64,000 nucleotides of DNA from Xanthomonas arboricola (GCF_002940665.1 NZ_MIGY01000001.1:682001-746000), one strand, 5' to 3'. Shown: positions 27,403 to 38,317, numbered from the stretch's first letter. Translations and numbers: made by a program. The notes: generated by a model not told the origin, from the sequence alone.

Positions 27403-28361
27403 CGGCTCCGCACGGCGGCGCTGCCGCCCAACCAGGCATCGCTGGCATCGTCGGTGGACAGGCGATGCAGGCGCACACCGCGTGCCTGCAGGACCGCGGT
27501 CAATTGTTCCAGCGGCGCCACGAATTCGGCCTGCCAACGCGCACGTCCGGCCTGCGTGGTCAGGTCGATCGCAATGCGCTCACCCCGTACATCGAAGCTG
27601 AGTGCGCGGGCCGGTGGCGCCAGCTCCAGGGGGTCGACCAGCACGATCACCACCACCTCGTGATGCAAGGCCAGACCCGACCAGCGTGTGGCAGAAATCC
27701 TGCTGGCGCTGCGCGCATCGGCCAGCACGGTCAGCCGCGCACCCGGGCGCAACAGCCGTGCGGCATGGTCCAGTGCCACCTCCAGGCCCGCATCGCCGGA
27801 CGGCGGCTGCGCGTACCAGCGCGCCAACGCATCCAACACCGGCAATACCCCGCGTTGACCCGAGCGCGGCGCAATCGGCGCCTCGCTGGCAGTGCCACGC
27901 AGCGCAGCGATCCGGTCGCCCTGCCGCTGCGCCAGCCACGCCGCAACGGCGCCGGCACGTGCGGCCTGCACCGATTTGTAGCGCACCCGCGTGCCGAAGA
28001 AGAGCGCTGGCGAGGTATCGGCCACAATCAGACTCAAGCGTTCGCGCTCGGCCTGAAATAATTTGGTGTGCGCACGTCCGGTACGCGCGGTGACGCGCCA
28101 GTCGATATGCCGCGCATCGTCGCCGGCCACGTACTCGCGCGACTCGGCGTATTCCATTCCGCGCCCGCGCGTCGCCGCCGGCACCGGCCCGACCAGCCCA
28201 TGGCGACCACGACCTGACTGCCCGCGGTGGGTCGTGGTGCCGCGCAGCGCGATCAGCTCCGTCAGCGTCGGCCGCAGTCCATCGCCGACGATCGACGCAG
28301 GAGCGGTGACAGGAGAAGAAGACGGCATCGAAGACATCGGATTCTGGTCAGAGGACGGCAT
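27399..28361 (-). CDS. DUF58 domain protein of the Bat operon
   Basis: A 320-aa cytoplasmic-type protein with the DUF58 signature: GRGMEYAESREYVAGDDARHIDWRVTART in sequence at about residues 67-95, followed by a VWA-like fold starting LSLIVADTSPALFFG. DUF58 proteins almost always sit next to MoxR ATPases and are assumed to be substrates or partners in their remodelling activity. The first ATG (28361) was used; ATGs at 28337 and 28328 are alternatives, since the Met/Ser/Pro-rich first 20 residues are not conserved-looking and the upstream Shine-Dalgarno is too close. The gene lies 22 bases after moxR and overlaps the DUF4381 gene. Confidence 0.88.
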   Translation of the reverse strand: MPSSDQNPMSSMPSSSPVTAPASIVGDGLRPTLTELIALRGTTTHRGQSGRGRHGLVGPVPAATRGRGMEYAESREYVAGDDARHIDWRVTARTGRAHTKLFQAERERLSLIVADTSPALFFGTRVRYKSVQAARAGAVAAWLAQRQGDRIAALRGTASEAPIAPRSGQRGVLPVLDALARWYAQPPSGDAGLEVALDHAARLLRPGARLTVLADARSASRISATRWSGLALHHEVVVIVLVDPLELAPPARALSFDVRGERIAIDLTTQAGRARWQAEFVAPLEQLTAVLQARGVRLHRLSTDDASDAWLGGSAAVRSR

Positions 28362-28383
28362 ACCTCAGCAACACGCTACCCGA

Positions 28384-29403
28384 TCAGGGCAGCGGAATCT
28401 TTTCCAGCAAGGCGGCGACCAGACGTTCGCCATCCCAGCCTTCGGCAGTGGCTTCGTAGCTGGGCAGCACGCGATGACGCAGCACGTCCGGGGCAATCGC
28501 GCGAATATCGTCCGGGGTCACGTAGTCGCGCCCGGCCAGCCATGCACGCGCACGTGCACAGCGCTCCAGCGCGATCGACCCACGCGGGCTCGCGCCCCAG
28601 GCAATCCGCCGCGCCAATGCCGGGTCGTAGCGCTGGGCATCGCGCGACGCGAGCACAATCTCGATCAGATAGCGTTCCAGTTGCGGCGCCAGATGCACGT
28701 CCAGGACCACCCGACGCGCGGCAAAGACATCTTCCAGCGGAATCTTGTCGGGCACCGTCTCGTGCTTTTCCAGGGTATCGCGTGCGGCGTCACGTGCCAG
28801 ACGCAGGATCTCCGCCTCGGCGTCGGCCTGCGGATAACCGATGCGCACGTGCATCAGGAAGCGGTCCAGCTGCGCCTCGGGCAACGGGAACGTACCTTCC
28901 TGCTCGATCGGGTTCTGCGTGGCCATCACCAGGAACAGCTGCGGCAGCGCATAGGTGTGCCGCCCGACAGTGACCTGGCGCTCGCCCATGGCTTCCAGCA
29001 ATGCCGACTGCACCTTGGCCGGCGCGCGGTTGATCTCATCGGCCAGCAGGATCGGATGGAAGATCGGCCCGGGCATGAACTCGAACCGGCTGTCCTGCGG
29101 CCGCCAGATCTCGGTGCCGGTCAGATCGGAGGGCAACAGGTCAGGGGTGAACTGCACCCGCGCGAAATCCGCTTCCAGGCGCGAGGCCAGTGCGCGGATC
29201 GCGGTGGTCTTGGCCAGCCCGGGCGCGCCTTCGACCAACAGATGACCATCGGCCAGCAAGGCGATCAGCAACCGTTCGACCAGCGCAGACTGGCCCACGA
29301 TGCGCTGCGCCAGTGACTCGCGCAGCAAGGTGAATTGACGGTGCAACCGGTCCTCGGCGGGCGCGGCAGCGGCTTCTGGGGGCAACAGCGGCGGTGCGTT
29401 CAT
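28384..29403 (-). CDS. MoxR family AAA+ ATPase
   Basis: First gene of the Bat operon; 339 aa. Walker A is GAPGLAKTT at 59-67, Walker B LLADEIN at about 119-125, and sensor segment MATQNPIEQEGTFPLPEAQLDRF is the strongest MoxR hallmark, followed by the lid domain from about 260. MoxR ATPases act as chaperone-like remodelers of VWA-domain proteins, which matches the BatA and BatB genes downstream. The ATG at 29403 has no strong Shine-Dalgarno. About 300 bp separates it from the pilQ terminator, and the promoter presumably lies there. Confidence 0.93.
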   Translation of the reverse strand: MNAPPLLPPEAAAAPAEDRLHRQFTLLRESLAQRIVGQSALVERLLIALLADGHLLVEGAPGLAKTTAIRALASRLEADFARVQFTPDLLPSDLTGTEIWRPQDSRFEFMPGPIFHPILLADEINRAPAKVQSALLEAMGERQVTVGRHTYALPQLFLVMATQNPIEQEGTFPLPEAQLDRFLMHVRIGYPQADAEAEILRLARDAARDTLEKHETVPDKIPLEDVFAARRVVLDVHLAPQLERYLIEIVLASRDAQRYDPALARRIAWGASPRGSIALERCARARAWLAGRDYVTPDDIRAIAPDVLRHRVLPSYEATAEGWDGERLVAALLEKIPLP

Positions 29404-29716
29404 AGGCCCAGTGTGACCGATTCGAGCACGATTGGTTCACTCGATGGCTCTAGAGCATTCAGTCAGTGACTCCCGGCATGAAGCGCGTCACACAAGCAGG
29501 AACCTTTGTATCCATCGCGTTTTGGCAACCCGATCAGGCTAACCCGATCAAAGCCAAGACGGGCAACGGCTCCGGAAGTTCTAGCAGTCGCTGACAACAA
29601 GACACAGACAACTGCTTGCGGTCGCGCCGTAGGGCCAACAGCCGGTCTGCGTTACTCACACGCTTCACCATGAAAGAAAGGCCGCTTTCGCGGCCTCTCT
29701 TTGATATGCCTTCTCC
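29404..29716. other. Gene-free stretch between moxR and pilQ
   Basis: No gene is visible. GC content is near 50 percent, clearly below the flanking Bat genes, and this low-GC character continues into the 3' half of pilQ. The pilQ terminator lies at its right-hand part (29672-29696); the promoter of the Bat operon should lie in the left part. Confidence 0.6.
29672..29696 (-). terminator. Rho-independent terminator of pilMNOPQ
   Basis: On the minus strand AGGCCGC-GAAA-GCGGCCT is followed by TTCTTTCA. It lies about 20 bases beyond the pilQ stop, ending the operon. Confidence 0.8.
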
Positions 29717-31663
29717 TTACGGAGTGGCACTTGCAACGCGTAACACCTTTGGGGTAACGAAGACAAGCAACTCGGCTTTTTCCTTGCTGCGTCCACGTTT
29801 CTTGAACAAATTTCCGAGAAAGGGGATGTCGCCTAGGAAGGGAACCTTGGAGACGCTCTCACGGTCCGTAAATTCATAAACGCCACCGATTACCACCGTC
29901 TCGCCATCACCCACCAACACAGCGGTATTGACTTCACGACGATTGATTTCCGGCACAGTGCCATAGCCTTCCAGAATGATAAACCGCGCGACTTCGTCTT
30001 TCTTAACATTCATGTTCAGAAAAACGCGATTGTCATTCGTAATGGTCGGAGTGACTTTCAGCTCAAGCAGCACTTCCTTGAATTGCACGTTGGCTTGCGC
30101 GGCCGAACCTGCAGCACCGCCACCGCTGATGGTCACATAACCAATTTCCCGCCCCTGCTTGATGACACCCTCACGCTGATTGGCAGTGACAATTCTGGGA
30201 TTTGAAACGACTTCGCCACGCCCTTCCTCCTGCATCGCCGAGAGCTCGATGTCGAGATTGAAATTGGAACCAAGCAGCGTATATGCAAGACCTGCCGCCC
30301 TGCTGTTGGTAAACCCGCTTGCACCAAGGTCCACGTTCAACCCAGATGGGAATAGGTGCGAAGGTAACGTTGTGCTTGTGCCTGTGTTAGCAAGTTCATT
30401 GGCACGCTGAGCGGAGGTATTCTGGAAATTGACATTACTATCCAATGAGCCACTCAAAATACCGCGACCGGTTGAACCAGTAATGCCAAACCGCGCACCG
30501 AGGTCACGCGCAAACGTATCAGTCGCGATCACAATACGGCTTTCGATCAACACCTGATCCACCGGCCGATCGATATGCGAAATCAGCTCGCGCATCTGCG
30601 CGACCTTCTTCGGAATATCGCTGATCATCAGGGTGTTGGTGCGTTCGTCGGCGACCAGACGGCCACGCGGCGACAAAAACCCGTTGTCCTGCTGCCCTGC
30701 GCCGCCTTGTCCACCTTGACCGCCGCCCTGACCACCGCCACCAATCCCCTTGGCCTCCGTCAGCGCTTTGAAGATCACAGCCGCGTTGTGGTAATTGATC
30801 TGCACGTAATCGGTGATCAGATCCTCGCGGTTCTCGATCGCGATGCGGGCGTCTTCCTTGTCCTGCTCGAACTTGGCCAGCTCCGGCTGCGGGGCGACCC
30901 ACACCACACCGCCGTCGCGGCGCTTGTCCAGGCCCTTGGCGCGCAGCACGATGTCCAGCGCCTGGTCCCACGGCACATTCATCAGTCGCAGCGTGACATT
31001 GCCCTGCACGGTGTCGGAGGCGACGATATTGAGGTTGGATTCCTCGGCGATCAGCTGCAGCACGGTGCGTACCGGCACGTCCTGAAAGTTGAACGTCACC
31101 GGACGGCCGCTGTACCCGCGCGCAGCGATCTGCGCGGCGGCCTGGGTGACTGCCGCGGCGCTGACGCCGCCGACCGCAGGCTGTCCCTTGCGCGGCGTGA
31201 TTTCGACCACGTACTCGTTGCCGGTCTGGTAGGCCAGCGAATCGAACGCGCCCTTGGTCGACAGCACCAGCTGCGAACCCGAGCCGGACGGCTTGACCTC
31301 GACACGCTGCACCGGCGTTGCGAAGTCGGTGACGTTGAGCGGACGCTGCAGTTCGGCAGGCAACCGTGCGTTGCTGATGTCGACCAGCACGTTATCGCCC
31401 TGCGTGCGCAGATCCGGACTGGCACCCTGGCCATCGAACTGCAGGATCAGACGGCCAGCGCCATCCTCGCCACGTTTGAAATCGATCTTGGACACCGCCA
31501 GGCTCGCCGGAGCGGTCTTGGCCGGATCCTGCACAGGTTGCTTCAGTGCCGCCGCCGCGAACGCGTCGCCACTCGCCAACGCCAGCGCGAACCCCAACGC
31601 GCAGGCCTGGAGTACCGCGTGGCGCCGAACCGGACGCAGCCGCTGGGCATTGGAAAACGTCAT
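29717..31663 (-). CDS. pilQ: Type IV pilus secretin PilQ
   Basis: Outer-membrane secretin through which type IV pili leave the cell; 648 aa. Order: signal peptide ending DAFA near 34, AMIN-type peptidoglycan-binding beta domain(s) at about 50-145, a secretin N-terminal domain around 172-225, a second N domain near 285-380 interrupted by a Gly/Gln-rich loop, and the secretin barrel from about 385 to 640 (VPFLGDIPFLGNLFKK near the end). The ATG at 31663 follows AGGGG; earlier in-frame starts overlap pilP and disrupt the signal peptide. From about residue 385 on the DNA falls to roughly 45-50 percent GC. It is the last gene of pilMNOPQ. Confidence 0.96.
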   Translation of the reverse strand: MTFSNAQRLRPVRRHAVLQACALGFALALASGDAFAAAALKQPVQDPAKTAPASLAVSKIDFKRGEDGAGRLILQFDGQGASPDLRTQGDNVLVDISNARLPAELQRPLNVTDFATPVQRVEVKPSGSGSQLVLSTKGAFDSLAYQTGNEYVVEITPRKGQPAVGGVSAAAVTQAAAQIAARGYSGRPVTFNFQDVPVRTVLQLIAEESNLNIVASDTVQGNVTLRLMNVPWDQALDIVLRAKGLDKRRDGGVVWVAPQPELAKFEQDKEDARIAIENREDLITDYVQINYHNAAVIFKALTEAKGIGGGGQGGGQGGQGGAGQQDNGFLSPRGRLVADERTNTLMISDIPKKVAQMRELISHIDRPVDQVLIESRIVIATDTFARDLGARFGITGSTGRGILSGSLDSNVNFQNTSAQRANELANTGTSTTLPSHLFPSGLNVDLGASGFTNSRAAGLAYTLLGSNFNLDIELSAMQEEGRGEVVSNPRIVTANQREGVIKQGREIGYVTISGGGAAGSAAQANVQFKEVLLELKVTPTITNDNRVFLNMNVKKDEVARFIILEGYGTVPEINRREVNTAVLVGDGETVVIGGVYEFTDRESVSKVPFLGDIPFLGNLFKKRGRSKEKAELLVFVTPKVLRVASATP

Positions 31664-31682
31664 CGTGCTATCCCCTATCACT

Positions 31683-32216
31683 TTATTGATCATCCAATGC
31701 GAGCGCGGCCGGCCGTTCAAGCCATCCACCCGCACCGTCCGGCACAAGTTCAATCAGCTCGATGCGGTCTTCGTAGACCCCGGTAACCCGGCCATCGCTC
31801 TGTCCCAGATACACGCCCGGCCGCACCCGGTAAGTCACCTTGTCAGGTGCCATGACCAGGGCGATCAGGCCCGAGCCGCCGCCAATGGTCCCCACCATGT
31901 CGAGGGCGTCGAGCGGGTAGGCCTCCAACGGCTCCTTGCGCCGGTTCGGATCCGGACGCGTGCCGTTGCCGCCTTCCGCACTGACCCAAGCATCGCTGAA
32001 CGGGTCGCGCATCGACTGCGCCGCATATTCGAACGTCTCGAACTGCTGCATCACCGGCAATGGCTCCAACGGCGGTGCCGGACGTGCACGCACTTCGGCG
32101 ACCCAGGCTTCCAGATTCGGCGCATCGCCCGGTGTGCTGGTGACACCGCGTGTACACGCCGGCAATACAGCAATTAGCGCCACGCAGGACAGGATCTTGA
32201 GCAGTTTCATGGTCAT
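31683..32216 (-). CDS. pilP: Type IV pilus assembly lipoprotein PilP
   Basis: Inner-membrane lipoprotein of 177 aa that links the PilN-PilO complex to the PilQ secretin. The signal peptide starts MTMKLLK and ends in a lipobox LPAC at about residue 21, followed by a flexible Pro-rich linker. The C-terminal HR-type beta domain contains DPFSDAW and the LDALDMVGTI and YRVRPGVYLGQSDGRV strands, the last a clear PilP hallmark. The start overlaps the pilO stop codon (ATGA) and has AGGG seven bases upstream. The stop is 19 bases before pilQ. Confidence 0.95.
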   Translation of the reverse strand: MTMKLLKILSCVALIAVLPACTRGVTSTPGDAPNLEAWVAEVRARPAPPLEPLPVMQQFETFEYAAQSMRDPFSDAWVSAEGGNGTRPDPNRRKEPLEAYPLDALDMVGTIGGGSGLIALVMAPDKVTYRVRPGVYLGQSDGRVTGVYEDRIELIELVPDGAGGWLERPAALALDDQ

Positions 32217-32878
32217 TGGCCGCCCTTCTTCGCAGCGTCGGCCACAGCCTTCTCCTGCTCGGCCATTTCCTCATCGTCCAGATAACGATAGGTCTTGACC
32301 GTGCCGGACAGTTCCAGCGCCCCGCGCGGGGTGATACCGGCCTTGGGATCCTTCGGCTTGAGGTTGATGTCGTGCATGGTCAGGATCACCACGCGCGGCA
32401 GCGACGCGACACCGCTGACGAAGGCACCGAACTGGTGGTAGCTGCCCACCATGCGCAAGGCGATCGGCTTCTCGGCGTAGAACTCCTTCGGCGACTCAGG
32501 GCCCGGCTGGAACAACTCGTTGGACAGGCCGCTGGACAGCGCAGTCTGCGAGATGTCGATGATCAGATCCGGCATTTCGGTCTTGCTGGGCAGCTGGCGC
32601 AGCATCTGCTGCAGCACCTGCTCCATCTGCGCGAGCTGCTGCTTGAGCGGCTCCAGATTCACCGCGCGGCCCTGCTGGGTCTCGAACTCGGTACGCAGCT
32701 GCGTTTCGGCGCCTTCCAGGCCTTCGAGTTCATCGCGCTTGCCGCTGATCAACAGGAACCAGGCCAGCACCAGGATGAACAGACCGACCACCACGCAGAA
32801 CACGATGCGTGCCTGCTGCGGCCAACCGCCGATGTTGTTGAAATCCAGATCGCTGAGTTTGAATGATTTCTTACTCAT
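32213..32878 (-). CDS. pilO: Type IV pilus alignment protein PilO
   Basis: Inner-membrane protein of 221 aa with one helix at about residues 25-45, a coiled coil at about 50-95, and a ferredoxin-like periplasmic domain (PDLIIDISQTALSSGL ... YHQFGAFVSGVASLPR). It pairs with PilN to bridge the cytoplasmic PilM ring and the PilP/PilQ outer part of the machine. The short cytoplasmic lead SFKLSDLDFNNIGGWP is typical. Both ends overlap neighbours by four bases (ATGA), so translation is coupled across pilN, pilO and pilP. The C-terminus is lysine- and glutamate-rich. Confidence 0.95.
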   Translation of the reverse strand: MSKKSFKLSDLDFNNIGGWPQQARIVFCVVVGLFILVLAWFLLISGKRDELEGLEGAETQLRTEFETQQGRAVNLEPLKQQLAQMEQVLQQMLRQLPSKTEMPDLIIDISQTALSSGLSNELFQPGPESPKEFYAEKPIALRMVGSYHQFGAFVSGVASLPRVVILTMHDINLKPKDPKAGITPRGALELSGTVKTYRYLDDEEMAEQEKAVADAAKKGGQ

Positions 32879-33632
32879 GACGCCGCCCCCTCCTGCGGCC
32901 GAGTGGCTGACGCCGGCGCTGGCTGCACGGGTGCAGGAGCAGCGGCCGGCGACGCGGCAGGCGCAGGTACTGCAGGTGTCGCCGCTGGCGTACCGGCCGG
33001 CGCTGCACCCGGCGCTTGCGCATCGGCCGGTGCGGTGCCGTCCTTGTCGGCCTCGTTCGGATTGGCCAGCTTGACCTTGAGTGTGAACACGTACGGCAGC
33101 GTCTTGGTGTCCATCGACGATCCCGCAGGCTGCCCGGCCTTGTCCTGGCTCTTGGCCTCGATGATCGACAGGTCCGGGTTGGTCATCCAGCCCGATCCTT
33201 CCAGGTTGCGCATATAGGTACTGACGCGCGCGTTGGACTGCGAACGCCCTTCCAGGGTCAGGATGTCGCCGTCCTGCTTGATGTTGGTCAGGGCCACGCC
33301 ATCGGGAATGGTCCGCACCAGCGAATCGAACAGATGCACCATCTGCGAGCGATTGGCCTGCAGCTCCTCGATCACCTTCTTGCGGGCAAGCAGGCGGTCC
33401 TTCTTCTTGTCGAGCTCCTTGATCTCTTCGTTCTGCGCCTTGACCTTGTCGATTTCGGCGGTCAGGAACGCATTGCGCTCGGCCTGGCCGCTGATCTGCG
33501 CGTCGTAGTAGAACCAGATCAGGACCGACAGCAGCACGCCGCCCAACGCGGCGAAGCCCAGCATCGAATAGAACTCACGCTCGCGCGCCTTCCGGCGCTC
33601 GGCGCGCCAGGGCAAAAGATTGATTCTTGCCA

Positions 33633-33633
<1 letters not shown>
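32875..33633 (-). CDS. pilN: Type IV pilus alignment protein PilN
   Basis: Inner-membrane protein, 252 aa. The cytoplasmic N-terminus INLLPWRAERR at residues 3-13 is the conserved PilM-binding motif. A helix at about 23-44 precedes a coiled coil (about 50-95) and a ferredoxin-like periplasmic domain. The last 55 residues are an Ala/Pro-rich tail not typical of short PilN proteins and likely disordered. The ATG overlaps the pilM stop by one base (TGATG), and the stop overlaps the pilO start. Confidence 0.95.
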
Positions 33634-34768
<1,135 letters not shown>

Positions 34769-34864
34769 GCCCTTCACGAGCGAGGCGATGGCCCACGCGC
34801 CGTGACCCCCAGTGCTGTCTTCTGCGATCCCCAGAGTTCGGCCCCAGCCAAACCCGGCGTCATC

Positions 34865-34870
34865 TATACT
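34865..34870 (+). promoter_or_regulatory. Candidate -10 element of mrcA
   Basis: TATACT about 40 bases before the mrcA start, in the divergent pilM-mrcA region. The matching -35 is not clear. Confidence 0.35.
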
Positions 34871-34908
34871 CTGTGACCAAGAAATCTGCAATCGGAATCT
34901 CTCTCAAC

Positions 34909-37335
34909 ATGCCCCGTATTCGCCGTTGGCTGGGCTGGATCCTGGCCGCGTTCGTGGTGCTCGCTTTGCTTGGCGCTATTGCTGCCGGCGGCCTGTATTA
35001 CGCCATTTCCTCCAAGTTGCCGGATGTGCAGTCACTCAAGCAGGTCCAGTTGCAGGAGCCGATGTACGTCTACTCCAGCGATGGCCGCCTGATGGCCGTC
35101 TATGGCGAGACCCGGCGCTACCCCATCCAGATGAAGGACGTGCCGCTGCGCCTGAAGCAGGCCTTCCTGGCGACCGAGGATGCTCGCTTCTACGAGCACG
35201 GCGGCGTGGATTACAAGGGCATCGCCCGCGCGGTATGGCTGCTGGCCAGCACCGACGCCAAGCGCGTGCCGGGTGGCTCGACCATCACCCAGCAGGTGGC
35301 ACGGCAGTTCTTCCTCAGTTCCGAATACAGCTATACCCGCAAGCTCGCCGAGATCCTGCTGGCGCGCAAGATCGAGAGTGAGCTGAGCAAGGACGAGATC
35401 TTCGAGCTGTATCTCAACAAGAGCTTCTTCGGCAATCGCGCCTACGGCGTGGGTGCTGCGGCCGAGTACTACTACGGCAAGAAGATGAGCGAGTTGAGCC
35501 TGGACGAGATGGCCTCGCTGGCCGGCATCCCCAAGTTCCCGTCCAGCGGCAACCCGATCAGCAACCCGGAGCGCGCGCAGGAACGTCGCGATTACTACGT
35601 GTTGCAACGCATGGCCGACCTGGGCTTTGTCAGCCAGGCCGAAGCCGACGCCGCAAAGGCGGTGCCGATGCACGCCAAGCCGCACGAGCCGCCGGTCGAG
35701 GTCTACGCCCCGTACGTGGCCGAACTGGTGCGTCAGGAAATGATCGCCAAGTACGGCGGCGATGTGCTCAACAAGGGTTACCACGTCACCACCACCATCG
35801 ATGCCACGCTGCAGACCGGCGCCGATGCGGCGGTTGCCGAAGGCCTGCGCCTGTACGACCACCGGCATGGCTGGCATGGGGTGGAGCAGCATTTCGATGT
35901 CGCTGCCGATGCGGATGCGCCGGCACTGGCCAAGCATCTGTCGGGCGTGTTCACCCAGGGCGGCCTGCGCGCGGTGATCGTGGCACGCACTAATGCCGAT
36001 GGCGGCGTGACCGTCGTGCAGAGCGACAAGACTGAGCTGACCCTGCCGGCCAGCGCCAGCCGCTGGACCAGCAAGACGCCGGCCAAGCTGCTGACGCGTG
36101 GCGACCTGACCCGCATCCGTGCGGGTGAAAAAGACGGCGAATGGATCATCGACCAGCTGCCGCGCGGCCAGGCCGCGCTGGTGTCGCTGGATGCCAACAG
36201 CGGTGCGCTGCGTGCGCTGGTCGGCGGTTTCAGCTTCGCCGGCAACAAGTTCAATCGCGCCACCCAGGCGCGCCGCCAGCCCGGCTCCAGCTTCAAGCCA
36301 TTCGTGTATGCGGCAGCGTTCGAGAAGGGCTTCAACCCGGCCTCGATCGTGCTCGATGCACCGGTGGTGTTCCGCGACCGCCGCGGCAAGACCTGGTCGC
36401 CGCAGAACGACGGCGGCGGCTTCCGCGGCCCGATGCGGTTGCGCGAGGCGTTGGTGCAATCGCGCAATCTGGTGTCGGTCCGCTTGCTGGACGCGATCAG
36501 CGTCGATTTTGCGCGTAAATACATTAGCCAGTTCGGCTTCCAGGAAGCCGAGCTGCCGCCCAACCTGTCGATGTCGCTGGGCACCGCGTCGCTGACGCCG
36601 TTGTCGGTGGCGCGTGGCTATGCGGTGTTCGCCAATGGCGGCTCGCGGGTGGAGACCTGGATCGTGGACGAGGTCAAGGACCGCGACGGCAATGTCGTCT
36701 TCAAGGAAGTGCCGGCGGTGGCCTGCCGTACCTGCGCATTGCAGGGCGGCAATGTCGCGCCGGTGAGCCAGGTGGTGGACGGCTTCAACTTCGGGGCCCC
36801 CGCGCTGCCCAAGTCGATCGAGCCGACCACGGCGACGCCGGCCACGCCGGCGGAGACCGCCCCGGCTGCCACCACCGAAACCAAGATCGCGCCGCGTGCC
36901 ATCGACGAGCGTACCGCCTACCAGCTGGTGTCGATGATGCGCGACGTGGTCCAGCGCGGCACCGGCACTGCGGCCAAGGTGCTCGGGCGCGAGGACGTCG
37001 GCGGCAAGACCGGCTCGACCAACGATCACCGCGACGCCTGGTTCTCCGGTTTCGGCGGTCCCTATGCCACCACGGTGTGGGTGGGTCGCGACGATTTCCG
37101 TTCGCTCGGTTATCGCGAGTACGGCGGCAAGGCGGCACTGCCGATCTGGATCGACTACATGCGCGTGGCGCTGAAGGACAAGCCGATCGCTACCAATGAC
37201 CCGCCCGATGGCATGACCCAGGCCACAATCAACGGCGCGGTGGAATGGGTGAAGAACGAGGATCTGGATCGTCTGCAGGACTATGACTACGGCCTGCGGG
37301 AACAGCAGGACGAGAAGGCGTTCGATATCTTTTGA
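34909..37335 (+). CDS. mrcA: Penicillin-binding protein 1A (bifunctional murein synthase)
   Basis: Inner-membrane enzyme of 808 aa that polymerises glycan strands and cross-links them. After a short cytoplasmic lead and a helix at about 12-33 comes the GT51 transglycosylase with [12 protein letters not shown] (catalytic Glu) and [15 protein letters not shown], an intermediate OB-like region, then the transpeptidase with catalytic SSFK in QPGSSFKPF, the SRN motif in QSRNLVSVR and KTG in GGKTGSTND. The ATG at 34909 starts the cytoplasmic lead; earlier in-frame codons give unconserved sequence. Placement next to pilMNOPQ is the usual gammaproteobacterial order. An alanine/threonine-rich insert lies near residues 640-665. 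Confidence 0.96.
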   Translation: MPRIRRWLGWILAAFVVLALLGAIAAGGLYYAISSKLPDVQSLKQVQLQEPMYVYSSDGRLMAVYGETRRYPIQMKDVPLRLKQAFLATEDARFYEHGGVDYKGIARAVWLLASTDAKRVPGGSTITQQVARQFFLSSEYSYTRKLAEILLARKIESELSKDEIFELYLNKSFFGNRAYGVGAAAEYYYGKKMSELSLDEMASLAGIPKFPSSGNPISNPERAQERRDYYVLQRMADLGFVSQAEADAAKAVPMHAKPHEPPVEVYAPYVAELVRQEMIAKYGGDVLNKGYHVTTTIDATLQTGADAAVAEGLRLYDHRHGWHGVEQHFDVAADADAPALAKHLSGVFTQGGLRAVIVARTNADGGVTVVQSDKTELTLPASASRWTSKTPAKLLTRGDLTRIRAGEKDGEWIIDQLPRGQAALVSLDANSGALRALVGGFSFAGNKFNRATQARRQPGSSFKPFVYAAAFEKGFNPASIVLDAPVVFRDRRGKTWSPQNDGGGFRGPMRLREALVQSRNLVSVRLLDAISVDFARKYISQFGFQEAELPPNLSMSLGTASLTPLSVARGYAVFANGGSRVETWIVDEVKDRDGNVVFKEVPAVACRTCALQGGNVAPVSQVVDGFNFGAPALPKSIEPTTATPATPAETAPAATTETKIAPRAIDERTAYQLVSMMRDVVQRGTGTAAKVLGREDVGGKTGSTNDHRDAWFSGFGGPYATTVWVGRDDFRSLGYREYGGKAALPIWIDYMRVALKDKPIATNDPPDGMTQATINGAVEWVKNEDLDRLQDYDYGLREQQDEKAFDIF

Positions 37336-37413
37336 GGGCTGGGATTGGGGAATCGGGAATCGGGAATCGGGATTGGGGAATCGGAACGGCTTCGTCCGCT
37401 CGATTCCCTGATC
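37336..37413. repeat. GGGAATC-type array, element 2 (mrcA/hypothetical gap)
   Basis: Immediately after the mrcA stop, six GGGAATC- or GGGATTG-like units run to 37383. The last one, GGGAATCG (37376-37383), can pair exactly with CGATTCCC (37401-37408), giving a local hairpin whose loop contains a further CGG/CCG pair. Both neighbouring genes are on the plus strand. Confidence 0.75.
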
Positions 37414-37457
37414 GGTTTTGCGGCATTGACGGTCTTCAGGTTCAGTAGAAGGCACTG

Positions 37458-37481
37458 GGCAATCACCGTTGCGTGATTGCC
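37458..37481 (+). terminator. Hairpin, possible weak terminator
   Basis: GGCAATCAC, a six-base loop CGTTGC, then GTGATTGCC, followed by CTTTCG rather than a full T-run. It lies between mrcA and the downstream hypothetical gene on the same strand. Confidence 0.45.
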
Positions 37482-37564
37482 CTTTCGGGGTAAGCGCGAC
37501 GCGTTCGCCACCTCTTCATGCCGCTGTTGTAGAGTCGAACCAGGTTCATTAGGGGAGCCCGGTC

Positions 37565-38215
37565 ATGCATCACGCGCGCGAACACGCCGATACGCGAACC
37601 CGAGAACGGCGCCACCGTCTGGCGCACGAAGCGGCCCGGTTGATGGCCGAAGGCGGCATCCGCGATTTTCATCAGGCCAAGCTCAAGGCGGCCAGCCGGT
37701 TGGGCATCCACGACGACGCATCGCTGCCCCGCAATCGCGAGATCGAAGATGCATTGCGCGAGCATCAACGCCTGTTCGCCGGGCCTGGGCACGGGGTGCG
37801 GCTGCGCCAACGCCGCGAGGCCGCATTGCGCGCGCTGGAGTTCCTCAGCCCGTTCCAGCCGCGCCTGGCCGGCCCGGTGCTCGATGGCACGGCCGACGCC
37901 AATGCGCCGGTACAGCTGCAGCTGCACAGCGACGATGCCGACGCCGTGCAGCGATTTTTGGAAGAACATCGCATTCCGGCCGAACTGCGTACGCGCCGGC
38001 TACGGCTGGACCGCGAGCGCACTGCCGAGTTTCCGGTGTGGTTGTTCAGCGCCGAAGAGCTGACCTTCGACCTGACCGTGCTGCCGTATGACGCCCTGCG
38101 CCAGGCGCCGTTGTCGCCGCTGGACGAAAAACCGATGCAGCGCGCCTCCGCCGCCCAGCTGCGTCAGCTCTTGGCAGAAGACGACAGCGGCGACGCCCTG
38201 CCCCGCGCGCGCTGA
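37565..38215 (+). CDS. Conserved-looking hypothetical protein
   Basis: I do not recognise this 216-aa protein with certainty. It has an extremely basic/acidic helical N-terminal region (residues 1-95; His/Arg-rich at 2-25), then an alpha/beta-looking domain (about 97-190) with VQLQLHSDDADAVQRFL, then RLRLDRERTAEFPVWLF and LTFDLTVLPYDALRQAPLSPLDEKP, and a helical tail. The alternation of strands and the FDL/LPY segments vaguely recall a nucleotidyltransferase-like fold, which is only a guess. It has no signal peptide or helix and is probably cytoplasmic. AGGGGAG lies nine bases before the ATG, a strong start. It is flanked by mrcA (same strand) and gltA (convergent). Confidence 0.75.
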   Translation: MHHAREHADTRTRERRHRLAHEAARLMAEGGIRDFHQAKLKAASRLGIHDDASLPRNREIEDALREHQRLFAGPGHGVRLRQRREAALRALEFLSPFQPRLAGPVLDGTADANAPVQLQLHSDDADAVQRFLEEHRIPAELRTRRLRLDRERTAEFPVWLFSAEELTFDLTVLPYDALRQAPLSPLDEKPMQRASAAQLRQLLAEDDSGDALPRAR

Positions 38216-38262
38216 TCGCAGCGCGTCATCACGCGCGCGCGCCGACCACATCGCTACCCCGT

Positions 38263-38291
38263 AAAAGCAAACGCCCCGCAATGCGGGGCGT
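38263..38291 (-). terminator. Rho-independent terminator of gltA
   Basis: On the minus strand ACGCCCCGC-ATT-GCGGGGCGT is followed by TTGCTTTT. It lies about 27 bases after the gltA stop; it may also stop transcription from the convergent hypothetical gene. Confidence 0.8.
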
Positions 38292-38317
38292 TCGTTCAAG
38301 CAGACAACCGCAAGCGC

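Noticed and set aside
35032-37455. Long minus-strand frame opposite mrcA
   Set aside because: Shadow of the PBP1a gene; composition is atypical and no motif is present.
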